From positions 1 through 64,000 of the forward strand of contig NZ_JAALLN010000012.1 of the NCBI RefSeq assembly GCF_011751075.1: a stretch of DNA of 64,000 nucleotides, written 5' to 3'. Source of the stretch: Flavobacterium poyangense (lineage in GTDB: Bacteria > Bacteroidota > Bacteroidia > Flavobacteriales > Flavobacteriaceae). The translations under genes were made by a program, and so were the position numbers. How positions within the stretch are numbered: position 1 is the stretch's first letter; every line of letters begins with the position of its first letter. This document shows positions 53,218 to 61,165 of this stretch, piece after piece. The notes under the pieces were generated by a model. That model saw only the letters and a program-made list of their open reading frames with translations, was not told where the DNA came from and made no database searches.

Positions 53218-53988
53218 ATGAGCAAAGAACTTCAACTTCAGGCTTTCGAGAGATTATTAGTTATTATGGATGAACTTCGTGAGCAATGTCCGTGGGATAA
53301 AAAACAGACTTTGCAAACGCTGCGTCATCTTACTATTGAAGAAACCTATGAATTAGGTGATGCCATTTTGGATAATGATTTGAATGAAGTTAAAAAAGAG
53401 CTTGGAGATCTGCTGTTGCACATTGTTTTTTATGCTAAAATAGGAAGCGAGACCAATGATTTTGATATGGCTGATGTGTGCAATGAAATTTGTGATAAGC
53501 TAATTCATCGTCATCCTCATATTTATAGCGATACAGTTGTAAAAGACGAGGAAGAAGTAAAACAAAATTGGGAAAAGCTAAAACTTAAAGAAGGTAAAAA
53601 ATCGGTTCTGGAAGGCGTTCCGAGAAGTTTACCGGCCTTGGTAAAAGCAAGCAGAATCCAGGATAAAGTAAAAGGAGTAGGTTTTGACTGGGAAGAGCCA
53701 CATCAGGTTTGGGATAAAGTACAGGAGGAGTTAGAAGAGTTGCAAGCAGAAGTAAAAGCAGGCGATCAGGATAAAATAGAAGCCGAATTTGGGGATGTTT
53801 TATTCTCAATGATTAATTATGCCCGATTTCTAAATGTTAACCCCGAAGACGCCTTAGAACGCACCAATAAAAAATTCATTAAGCGTTTTCAATATTTAGA
53901 AAGCAAAGCAAGCGAACTGGGAAAACCCTTAATGGATATGACCTTAGCAGAAATGGATGTGTTTTGGAATGAAGCTAAAAAGCAGTAA
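53218..53988 (+). CDS. mazG: Nucleoside triphosphate pyrophosphohydrolase MazG
   Basis: Hydrolyses NTPs to NMPs and pyrophosphate, acting as a house-cleaning enzyme. The 256-residue protein has two MazG domains: the N-terminal one with LREQCPWDKKQT and the EETYELGDAI...KKELGDLLLHI acidic helices, and a C-terminal one with VQEELEELQAEV...EAEFGDVLFSMINYA. Both keep the ExxE/ExxD metal-binding pattern. Length matches E. coli MazG. Confidence 0.95.
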   Translation: MSKELQLQAFERLLVIMDELREQCPWDKKQTLQTLRHLTIEETYELGDAILDNDLNEVKKELGDLLLHIVFYAKIGSETNDFDMADVCNEICDKLIHRHPHIYSDTVVKDEEEVKQNWEKLKLKEGKKSVLEGVPRSLPALVKASRIQDKVKGVGFDWEEPHQVWDKVQEELEELQAEVKAGDQDKIEAEFGDVLFSMINYARFLNVNPEDALERTNKKFIKRFQYLESKASELGKPLMDMTLAEMDVFWNEAKKQ

Positions 53989-54236
53989 TTCGTTCAAGGG
54001 GCTAGTTGTGAAATGTAAAATGTATAATGTAAAATGTGAGATGTGACATGATGGTCTGAAAGAGTACATGTTTTATTTGATGGATTCTTTTCGGCACATT
54101 CAGAATAAGAAAAAGTAAAAGATGATTTAGGATTCTGGCTCTTATTTCTGAATTTACCGGTGAACCGTCACTCCGACGAAGGAGGAGTCGCACTAGTAGT
54201 TACATATTGTATGTTACCAACATTTATCGAAATAAA
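53989..54236. repeat. Intergenic repeats between mazG and the Crp/Fnr gene
   Basis: The 248-bp spacer contains a run of 'gtgaaatgtaaaatgt' type units at about 54007-54050 and an inverted copy of the 'gtcactccgacgaaggaggagtcgcactag' element at 54166-54196. Only the first twenty bases of that core are needed to find its relatives at the left end of the window. No gene was supported. Confidence 0.65.
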
Positions 54237-54917
54237 TTATTCCGCTAATCGCTTTAAAGCAGTTGTATTTTTAAGTACAATCTTTTTACCAACTAATTCG
54301 ATAAGTCCAAGCTTATTAAAATCGGATAATAAACGAATACAGCTTTCTGTTGCAGTACCAATCATTCCGGCCAGTTCTTCACGGGTAAGTTGTACTTTTA
54401 AGGTGTGGTCGGTATCTTCACCAAAAGTAGCATGCAGATACAATAAAGTTTCGGCGAGCCTTTGTTTTACGGTCTTTTGTGCCAATGCAATTTTGTCGTT
54501 TTCAGATTCTTTTAAATCTTCACACACCGACTGCATCAGGTTCATAGAGAACTGATTGTTATTATTAAAAAAGTTTATGATTTCTGTTTTTGGAATAAAA
54601 CAAACTTCCATGTCAGCAACCGCTTTTGCGGTTAAATTTGCGGGTTCGTTACTAATCATAGAGCGTTGCCCCAGTAGCTCGCCCGATTTAACAAGCTTTA
54701 CAATCTGATCTTTACCGTTAGCACTTAACTTAGAAAGTTTTCCGATACCGTCTTTTACACAAAAAACACCATTTGTAATATCACCTTCTTCAAAAATAGC
54801 ATCGCCTCTTTTTATACTTAAAGTTGTTTTACTATTAGCCAATTTAATAACCTCCTCTTTGCTCAGTGCTTTTAAAGAAGTAAGCTGCCTTACGATGCAT
54901 TGGTCACATTTGTTCAT
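54237..54917 (-). CDS. Crp/Fnr family transcription regulator
   Basis: A 226-residue regulator when started at MNKCDQC (54917); a frame 13 codons longer was not used. It has a cyclic-nucleotide-binding-fold sensor domain (about 15-125), a dimer helix, and a C-terminal winged helix-turn-helix with TREELAGMIGTATESCIRLL. In the recognition helix Glu191 and Arg195 are spaced as in Crp and FNR (E-x3-R), which read TGA/TCA half-sites. Cys4 and Cys7 form a CxxC near the N-terminus, with further cysteines at 53, 106, 132 and 193, so an Fe-S or redox role is possible but unproven. It is divergent from the cbb3 oxidase locus. Confidence 0.92.
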   Translation of the reverse strand: MNKCDQCIVRQLTSLKALSKEEVIKLANSKTTLSIKRGDAIFEEGDITNGVFCVKDGIGKLSKLSANGKDQIVKLVKSGELLGQRSMISNEPANLTAKAVADMEVCFIPKTEIINFFNNNNQFSMNLMQSVCEDLKESENDKIALAQKTVKQRLAETLLYLHATFGEDTDHTLKVQLTREELAGMIGTATESCIRLLSDFNKLGLIELVGKKIVLKNTTALKRLAE

Positions 54918-55058
54918 AGCAAAAAAATTTATTGCAAAATTAGCGATTATTCGCATTCAAAACCGCAATTATTCCGGAAAATAAAAGGAAAAAGATAATA
55001 CGGTCTTTAATTTTTTTATTTCTCTAAATTTTGAATTGTAATTGTATGTTACTTCCGG

Positions 55059-55103
55059 ATGATAATTATCATATTAAAAGTCTTTTATGATTTATAAACT
55101 TTG
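55059..55103 (+). promoter_or_regulatory. FNR-like box and -7-like element ahead of ccoI
   Basis: A perfect 14-bp palindrome, ATGATAATTATCAT (55059-55072), contains TGAT-N4-ATCA, the core of an FNR site. A -7-like element (AAACTTTG ending at 55103) follows, its centre about 34 nt from the palindrome centre. This puts the box near -41, the position of class II activation by FNR/Crp proteins. The ccoI start codon is at 55126. Confidence 0.7.
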
Positions 55104-55125
55104 CATAAGTTAAAAAGAATAAATT

Positions 55126-57513
55126 ATGAGCGAGCAGGGTTGTTTTCATTGTGGGTTAACCATTTCTAAAAGCGAAGAGATCAATTTTGATGAAAAAAAG
55201 TTTTGTTGTAAAGGCTGTAAAACAGTTTATGAAATTTTTAGCCTTCATGATTTAACCTCTTATTATGATTTCGAAAAGGCACCCGGTGCTACACCGCAAG
55301 ATATTCACGGTAAGTATGATTTTTTAGATCATGAAACCCTATTGTCTAAGTTGCTGGAATTTCAGGAAGGAAACACGGCGATTGTATCTTTAAATATTCC
55401 GCATATTCATTGCAGTTCCTGTATTTGGATTCTGGAAAACCTCAACAGAATACAATCCGGAATCAGTAATTCACAAGTAAATTTTCCGGATAAAAAAGTT
55501 AGGATAACCTTTAATTCTGATCTTGTCACGCTCAAAACTATTGTGTATATGTTGAGCTCAATAGGATATGAACCTTATATAAGTTTAGAAAATTACGAAA
55601 CAGGGAAAAATAATGTAGACAGAAGTCTGACTTACAAGTTAGGAGTTGCCTTTTTCTGTTTTGGAAATATTATGTTACTGTCATTTCCTGAATATTTTGA
55701 AATAAAAGAGTTTTGGCTGGACAATTACAAACCTTTCTTCAGGGCCTTGATTTTGATTTTATCGCTTCCCAGTTTTTTATATTCGGCAAGTGGTTATTAT
55801 GTTTCGGCTTACAAGAGCATAAAAGCCGGAATGTTGAATATTGACATTCCGATTGCTTTGGGGATTATTGTAATGTTTATCCGAAGTACTTTTGATATCG
55901 TAATGGATTATGGTCCCGGTTTTTTTGATAGTTTAACCGGCCTTGTTTTCTTTATGCTGCTGGGGAAAATGTTTCAAATTAAAACCTATAGCTTCCTGAG
56001 TTTTGAAAGAGACTTTAAATCCTATTTTCCCATTGCGGTTACCCGAATTAATTCAGGGAAGTCAGAAGAGAGTGTTCCGGTCTATGACATAGTAGAAGGA
56101 GATAGATTAATCATTAGAAATCAGGAGTTGATAGCTGTTGATGGTATTTTAATTAGTGAAAAAGCGGAGATTGATTACAGTTTTGTGACCGGTGAAGCCG
56201 TTCCGATTACTAAAAAATCTGGAGATAAAGTTTTTGCAGGAGGAAAACAAATTGGTAAAGTAATCGAAATGGAAGTTTTGCATTCGGTCTCACAAAGTTA
56301 TCTGACGCAATTATGGAGCAATGAGATTTTTCAGAAAAAAGTACAGCAGCAACATAAAACGATTACAGATACTATAAGTCGTTATTTCACGCCGCTGTTA
56401 TTATTAATCGCTTTTGCAGGTTTCGGATATTGGATATTTATTGATGCCACTACGGCTTTTAATGCTTTTACTGCGGTACTTATTGTAGCCTGTCCTTGTG
56501 CCCTGGCATTAACAGCTCCTTTTACTTTTGGGAATATCCTGAGGATTTTAGGGAAGCAAAAATTTTATCTTAAAAATGCCCTGGTAATCGAACAACTGGC
56601 AAAAGTAGATACGATAGTTTTTGATAAAACAGGTACAATAACAACCAGTAAAAAGGCCAATATTAAGTATGACGGAACCGTAATTTCGGAAGAAAATAAG
56701 GCAGTTATAAAAAATGTACTTCGCGGATCCAATCACCCGCTAAGCAGAATGTTGTATGATTTTTTACCTGAAAAGGAGAAAATAAAAATCGATGATTTTC
56801 GTGAAATAACCGGAAAAGGAATTCAGGCTTCAGTTGCTAATAAAACTGTGAGGATTGGCTCTGCTGAATTTCTGGAAGCGCCGTTTTCAGGAGTGTCAGA
56901 AACAGAAAAAACTTCGTTACATATTGAAATTGACGGCGCTTATTACGGCAGATTTACGTTTCAGAATCAATATCGTGAGGGGCTGGAAAAACTATTTTTA
57001 TCGCTAAGCAAAAAGTATCAAATTAAAGTGCTTTCCGGTGATAATGATGGCGAAAGAGCAAATTTAGAAGCGATACTTCCGGAAAATACGGAATTGGTTT
57101 TTAATCAAAAACCCGAGCAAAAATTAGAATTCATCAAACAGCTCCAGGAAAAAGGACAGAATGTTATGATGGTTGGAGATGGTTTGAATGATGCGGGAGC
57201 TTTGGTGCAAAGTAATATCGGAATTTCAATCTCCGAGAATGTAAATGTTTTCTCGCCCGCCTGTGATGCTATTTTAGATGCAACGGAATTCTCTCGCCTG
57301 GATTACTTTTTAAAACTTTCACAAAAATCAATAGTTATTATAAAGATGAGTTTTGCTCTGTCCTTACTCTATAATATTGTTGGTTTATCATTTGCTGTTA
57401 CGGGTAATCTTCTTCCTTTAGTGGCTGCCATTATTATGCCTTTAAGCACAATTACAATTGTAAGTTTTGTGACTTTTATGTCTAATTATTTCAGCAATAG
57501 CGATTTGAAATGA
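55126..57513 (+). CDS. ccoI: Cu-transporting P-type ATPase of the cbb3 oxidase locus
   Basis: A 795-residue copper-exporting P1B-type ATPase needed for copper loading of cbb3 oxidase. The N-terminus has a Cys cluster (CFHCG at 6-10, CCKGC at 27-31) and a heavy-metal domain with HCSSC (Cys96, Cys99). Core motifs follow: TGE at 355-357, the membrane metal site CPC at 456-458, the phosphorylated Asp500 in DKTGT, and GDGLNDAG. It heads the cco locus, downstream of an FNR-like box. Confidence 0.95.
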   Translation: MSEQGCFHCGLTISKSEEINFDEKKFCCKGCKTVYEIFSLHDLTSYYDFEKAPGATPQDIHGKYDFLDHETLLSKLLEFQEGNTAIVSLNIPHIHCSSCIWILENLNRIQSGISNSQVNFPDKKVRITFNSDLVTLKTIVYMLSSIGYEPYISLENYETGKNNVDRSLTYKLGVAFFCFGNIMLLSFPEYFEIKEFWLDNYKPFFRALILILSLPSFLYSASGYYVSAYKSIKAGMLNIDIPIALGIIVMFIRSTFDIVMDYGPGFFDSLTGLVFFMLLGKMFQIKTYSFLSFERDFKSYFPIAVTRINSGKSEESVPVYDIVEGDRLIIRNQELIAVDGILISEKAEIDYSFVTGEAVPITKKSGDKVFAGGKQIGKVIEMEVLHSVSQSYLTQLWSNEIFQKKVQQQHKTITDTISRYFTPLLLLIAFAGFGYWIFIDATTAFNAFTAVLIVACPCALALTAPFTFGNILRILGKQKFYLKNALVIEQLAKVDTIVFDKTGTITTSKKANIKYDGTVISEENKAVIKNVLRGSNHPLSRMLYDFLPEKEKIKIDDFREITGKGIQASVANKTVRIGSAEFLEAPFSGVSETEKTSLHIEIDGAYYGRFTFQNQYREGLEKLFLSLSKKYQIKVLSGDNDGERANLEAILPENTELVFNQKPEQKLEFIKQLQEKGQNVMMVGDGLNDAGALVQSNIGISISENVNVFSPACDAILDATEFSRLDYFLKLSQKSIVIIKMSFALSLLYNIVGLSFAVTGNLLPLVAAIIMPLSTITIVSFVTFMSNYFSNSDLK

Positions 57514-57567
57514 GTGTGAATGGCTGCTAAGGTTTCCTTTTTGCGAATTTAACATTTCTCCCTGATC

Positions 57568-57611
57568 ATGATAAATATCATTTTTTATGCGCGGCTTACG
57601 CAATAATTTTG
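57568..57611 (+). promoter_or_regulatory. FNR-like box and -7 element ahead of ccoS
   Basis: ATGATAAATATCAT (57568-57581) again contains TGAT-N4-ATCA, and TAATTTTG at 57604-57611 matches the TAnnTTTG -7 element. The centre-to-centre distance is 33 nt, nearly the same as at the ccoI promoter. The ccoS start codon follows at 57631. Confidence 0.75.
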
Positions 57612-57630
57612 TTTACATAAAATTTAGAGT

Positions 57631-57822
57631 ATGAGTGTCATTTATCTACTAATTACAGTCAGTATTTTCGTAGCAATCGGATTCTTTATTGCTTTTATCG
57701 TTGCTGTCAAATCCGGACAGTACGATGATGATTATACCCCCTCGGTCAGAATGCTTTTTGACGATGAAACGAATATTACCCCCAAAAAGAATAAATCAAA
57801 TACAGAAGAAAAACAAGTATAA
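57631..57822 (+). CDS. ccoS: cbb3 oxidase assembly protein CcoS
   Basis: A 63-residue protein with one N-terminal membrane span and the SGQYDDDYTPSVRMLFDD stretch typical of CcoS, which is needed for cofactor insertion into cbb3 oxidase. It is followed 2 nt later by the ccoNO gene. Length and sequence fit the family. Confidence 0.92.
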   Translation: MSVIYLLITVSIFVAIGFFIAFIVAVKSGQYDDDYTPSVRMLFDDETNITPKKNKSNTEEKQV

Positions 57823-57824
57823 TT

Positions 57825-60014
57825 ATGGAAATGGAACAGTTTTATTACGACAACAAAATTGTAAAGAAGTTCATTTACGCTACGATCCTTTTTGGAGTAG
57901 TAGGGATGTTAGTGGGACTGACCCTGGCGGTTATGTACCTCTTTCCCAATATAACCGACGGGGTGTCCTGGCTGAGTTATGGAAGATTAAGACCTTTGCA
58001 CACCAATGCGGTTATTTTTGCCTTTGTTGGTAACGCCTTTTTTGCAGGGATGTATTATTCGCTGCAACGATTGCTAAAAGCCAGAATGTTTAGCGATTTT
58101 TTGAGTAATCTTCATTTCTGGGGCTGGCAGCTTATTATCGTAGCCGCCGCCATCACTTTGCCTTTAGGATATACTTCTTCAAAAGAATATGCAGAGCTTG
58201 AATGGCCTATTGATATTGCCATTGCACTTATTTGGGTAGTAATGGGAATTAACATGATTGGTACTATGTTGCGTCGTAGAGAACGTCATCTCTATGTAGC
58301 AATTTGGTTTTATCTGGCCACATTTGTTACAGTTGCCGTATTGCATATTTTCAACAATATCGAAATCCCGGTTTCAGCATTAAAAAGTTATTCTGTTTAC
58401 GCAGGCGTTCAGGATGCTTTAGTACAGTGGTGGTACGGGCATAATGCTGTTGCATTTTTCCTTACAACACCATTTTTAGGATTAATGTACTATTTCGTTC
58501 CAAAAGTAGCCAACAGACCTGTTTACTCGTATCGTTTGTCTATCATACATTTCTGGTCTTTAATCTTTATCTATATTTGGGCCGGACCACATCACTTGTT
58601 GTATTCTGCGTTGCCAAACTGGGCTCAGAATTTAGGAGTTGCATTTTCGGTAATGCTTATTGCCCCATCTTGGGGAGGTATGATCAACGGACTTTTAACT
58701 TTAAGAGGAGCATGGGATAAAGTTCGTGAAGAACCGGTTTTAAAATTTTTCGTAGTGGCCATTACAGGATATGGTATGGCAACTTTTGAAGGACCGATGT
58801 TATCATTCAAAAATGTAAATGCTATTGCGCATTATACAGACTGGATTATTGCCCACGTACACGTTGGAGCTTTAGCCTGGAATGGATTTATGTCATTTGG
58901 TATTATTTATTGGTTAATTCCAAGAATGACAAAAAGTGATTTGTTCTCCAAAAAATTAGCAAACTTTCATTTCTGGATTGGCACTTTAGGAATTATCCTG
59001 TACACCGTGCCCATGTATGTTGCCGGTTTTCTTCAGGCTTCAATGTGGAAACAATTTAATCCGGACGGTACCTTAACCTATGGAAATTTCCTTGAAACCG
59101 TTACGCAAATTATGCCAATGTACTGGATGAGAGCTATTGGAGGTACATTGTATCTGATTGGTATGCTGATATTGGTTTATAATATCATAATGACAGTGAG
59201 AGCCGGTCAGCCGGTAGAAGACGAATTGGCTCAGGCTCCCGCTTTACAAGTAATCATCAGCAATAGGGTTAGAGGAGAAAAGTTCCATTCCTGGTTAGAA
59301 AGAAAACCAATCCAATTAACCATTTTAGCGACAATCGCTATCTTAATTGGAGGTATTATTCAAATTGTGCCAACCATTATGGTGAAATCTAATATCCCTA
59401 CAATTAGCAGTGTTAAACCTTACAGTCCACTGGAACTTGAAGGACGTGATTTATACATTCGTGAAGGTTGTGTGGGTTGTCACTCTCAATCTGTTCGTCC
59501 GTTTAGAAGTGAAGTAGAACGTTACGGGCCACAAGCTAAAGCCGGTGAGTTTGTTTATGATCATCCATTCCTTTGGGGCTCAAAACGTACAGGTCCTGAT
59601 TTGTTAAGAGTAGGAGGGAAATACAACGACAACTGGCATTTTAATCACTTTTGGAATCCTCAAAGTACCTCAGCAGGATCAATTATGCCGGGTTATAAAT
59701 GGTTGTTTGATAACAAACCGATGGACACTTCTTTGATAGAAAAGAAAATGAAAGCAATGGTTTCGCTGGGAGTTCCTTATACCGATGCCGATGTGGCAAA
59801 TGCCCAAAAGACATTGCGAGCTCAGGCATTAGTGATAGAGAAAAATTTAGAAAGCGATCCTGATTTTGTAAAAAGTTATGAGGAAAGTAAGAAGAAAGCA
59901 GCTGCTAAAGGCGAAAAATTTGTCCCAATGAATGAAAGAGAAATTGTAGCACTGATTGCTTATATACAAAGACTTGGTACAGATATTAAAGTAAAAGAAA
60001 CGGCTAAAAACTAA
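57825..60014 (+). CDS. ccoNO: Fused cbb3 cytochrome oxidase subunits I and II (CcoN-CcoO)
   Basis: A 729-residue fusion. Residues about 1-460 are CcoN, with twelve or so spans and the haem and CuB ligands His59, His206, His256-His257, His344 and His346 (HVHVGALAWNG). Residues about 495-729 are CcoO, a membrane-anchored monohaem cytochrome c with CVGCH at 549-553 and the likely axial Met621. The fusion is the normal Bacteroidota arrangement. It is the catalytic core of a proton-pumping high-affinity terminal oxidase. Confidence 0.95.
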   Translation: MEMEQFYYDNKIVKKFIYATILFGVVGMLVGLTLAVMYLFPNITDGVSWLSYGRLRPLHTNAVIFAFVGNAFFAGMYYSLQRLLKARMFSDFLSNLHFWGWQLIIVAAAITLPLGYTSSKEYAELEWPIDIAIALIWVVMGINMIGTMLRRRERHLYVAIWFYLATFVTVAVLHIFNNIEIPVSALKSYSVYAGVQDALVQWWYGHNAVAFFLTTPFLGLMYYFVPKVANRPVYSYRLSIIHFWSLIFIYIWAGPHHLLYSALPNWAQNLGVAFSVMLIAPSWGGMINGLLTLRGAWDKVREEPVLKFFVVAITGYGMATFEGPMLSFKNVNAIAHYTDWIIAHVHVGALAWNGFMSFGIIYWLIPRMTKSDLFSKKLANFHFWIGTLGIILYTVPMYVAGFLQASMWKQFNPDGTLTYGNFLETVTQIMPMYWMRAIGGTLYLIGMLILVYNIIMTVRAGQPVEDELAQAPALQVIISNRVRGEKFHSWLERKPIQLTILATIAILIGGIIQIVPTIMVKSNIPTISSVKPYSPLELEGRDLYIREGCVGCHSQSVRPFRSEVERYGPQAKAGEFVYDHPFLWGSKRTGPDLLRVGGKYNDNWHFNHFWNPQSTSAGSIMPGYKWLFDNKPMDTSLIEKKMKAMVSLGVPYTDADVANAQKTLRAQALVIEKNLESDPDFVKSYEESKKKAAAKGEKFVPMNEREIVALIAYIQRLGTDIKVKETAKN

Positions 60015-60019
60015 GCATT

Positions 60020-60214
60020 ATGTTCGAACAAATTAAACACAATATGGAAACCATTGCGGGTATAGAAATTTACCCGATACTTTCCCTCCTGATATTCTTT
60101 TTCTTCTTTGTGGGTTTAGCCTTTTGGGTATTCTCTTATAAAAAAGATAAAATTAGAGAAATGAGTGAAATTCCTTTAGACGAAGGACTTTGTGTAATCT
60201 CAAATGATAAATAA
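60020..60214 (+). CDS. ccoQ: cbb3 oxidase small subunit (CcoQ-like)
   Basis: A 64-residue protein with a single long hydrophobic span (about 15-38) and a charged C-terminal tail. It sits between ccoNO and ccoP, the normal place of CcoQ, and ends 1 nt before the ccoP start. Sequence conservation in this family is low, so position carries much of the assignment. Confidence 0.85.
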   Translation: MFEQIKHNMETIAGIEIYPILSLLIFFFFFVGLAFWVFSYKKDKIREMSEIPLDEGLCVISNDK

Positions 60215-60215
60215 A

Positions 60216-61151
60216 ATGAAAAAGTTTTTCCCTGTATATGTAAGAGTGCCCGCGATTTTCTTTATCGTTTTTGGTTTAATGGAGTATTTTATTGATTCAG
60301 GTGATCGGCCGGCTTTTGTAAAATATCCTATGGTTGCCGTTTTTCTGTTTGTTTTTCTATTCGTTTTAATTGCAATAGAAATTACACTAAGTGCTGTAAA
60401 CAGGGTCATGTATCAATTAATGTCTCCTGAAGAAAAGGCAAAGCTCGAGTATCAACAAAGTCTTCCTCTAACAGAAAGCAATTGGTATAAAGAGTTAATG
60501 CAAAAACTGACCAAGACGCAGCCAATAGAAAAGGAAGGTGATTTATTGATGGATCATGATTACGACGGAATCAAAGAGCTTGACAATAATTTGCCGCCAT
60601 GGTGGGTCTATTTATTCTATATCTGTATCATTTTTGGAGTAGTATATGTAGTTCATTACGAATTGTTTGGCGGTACCGATCAGGAAGCAGAGCTAAAAAT
60701 AGAAATGGCTCAGGCAAAAATCGACGTAGAAGAATATCTAAAGACCGCTCCGGATTTAATGGATGAAAAAATAGTCGTTTTATTAACGGACGCACCAAGT
60801 TTAGAAGCCGGAAAAGAAATTTTTGCAACAAATTGTGCTGCATGTCACCGTGCAGATGGCGGTGGACAAATCGGACCAAACCTGACGGATGATCGTTGGA
60901 TACTTGGTGGTGGAATTAAGAATTTATTTCACACCATAAACAATGGAGGACGTGATGGAAAAGGGATGATTGCCTGGAAAGGAACTCTAAAACCCAAAGA
61001 AATTCAAAAAGTTGCCAGTTATATTTTGTCTTTACAAGGAACAAATCCAAAAGATCCGAAAGAGTCTGAAGGCGAAATTTGGGTTGATGAAGCTGCTCCC
61101 AGTAAAGATGCAGCAGCTGCTAAAGCAACAGATAGTACGCAAGTTAAATAA
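60216..61151 (+). CDS. ccoP: cbb3 oxidase cytochrome c subunit CcoP, monohaem form
   Basis: A 311-residue subunit when started at MKKFFPVYV (60216); an ATG four codons earlier at 60204 would overlap ccoQ. It has two N-terminal spans, the CcoP N-terminal domain with ELDNNLPPWWVYLFY (about 121-135), and one haem c motif, CAACH at 207-211, in a cytochrome c domain with GPNLTDDRW. Proteobacterial CcoP has two haem sites, so this is the shorter type. It ends in an Ala/Lys/Ser-rich tail. Confidence 0.94.
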   Translation: MKKFFPVYVRVPAIFFIVFGLMEYFIDSGDRPAFVKYPMVAVFLFVFLFVLIAIEITLSAVNRVMYQLMSPEEKAKLEYQQSLPLTESNWYKELMQKLTKTQPIEKEGDLLMDHDYDGIKELDNNLPPWWVYLFYICIIFGVVYVVHYELFGGTDQEAELKIEMAQAKIDVEEYLKTAPDLMDEKIVVLLTDAPSLEAGKEIFATNCAACHRADGGGQIGPNLTDDRWILGGGIKNLFHTINNGGRDGKGMIAWKGTLKPKEIQKVASYILSLQGTNPKDPKESEGEIWVDEAAPSKDAAAAKATDSTQVK

Positions 61152-61165
61152 TAAAAAAAAATACC

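Noticed and set aside
57689..58033. 114-codon frame across ccoS and the start of ccoNO
   Set aside because: It is out of frame with two well-supported genes that cover the same bases.
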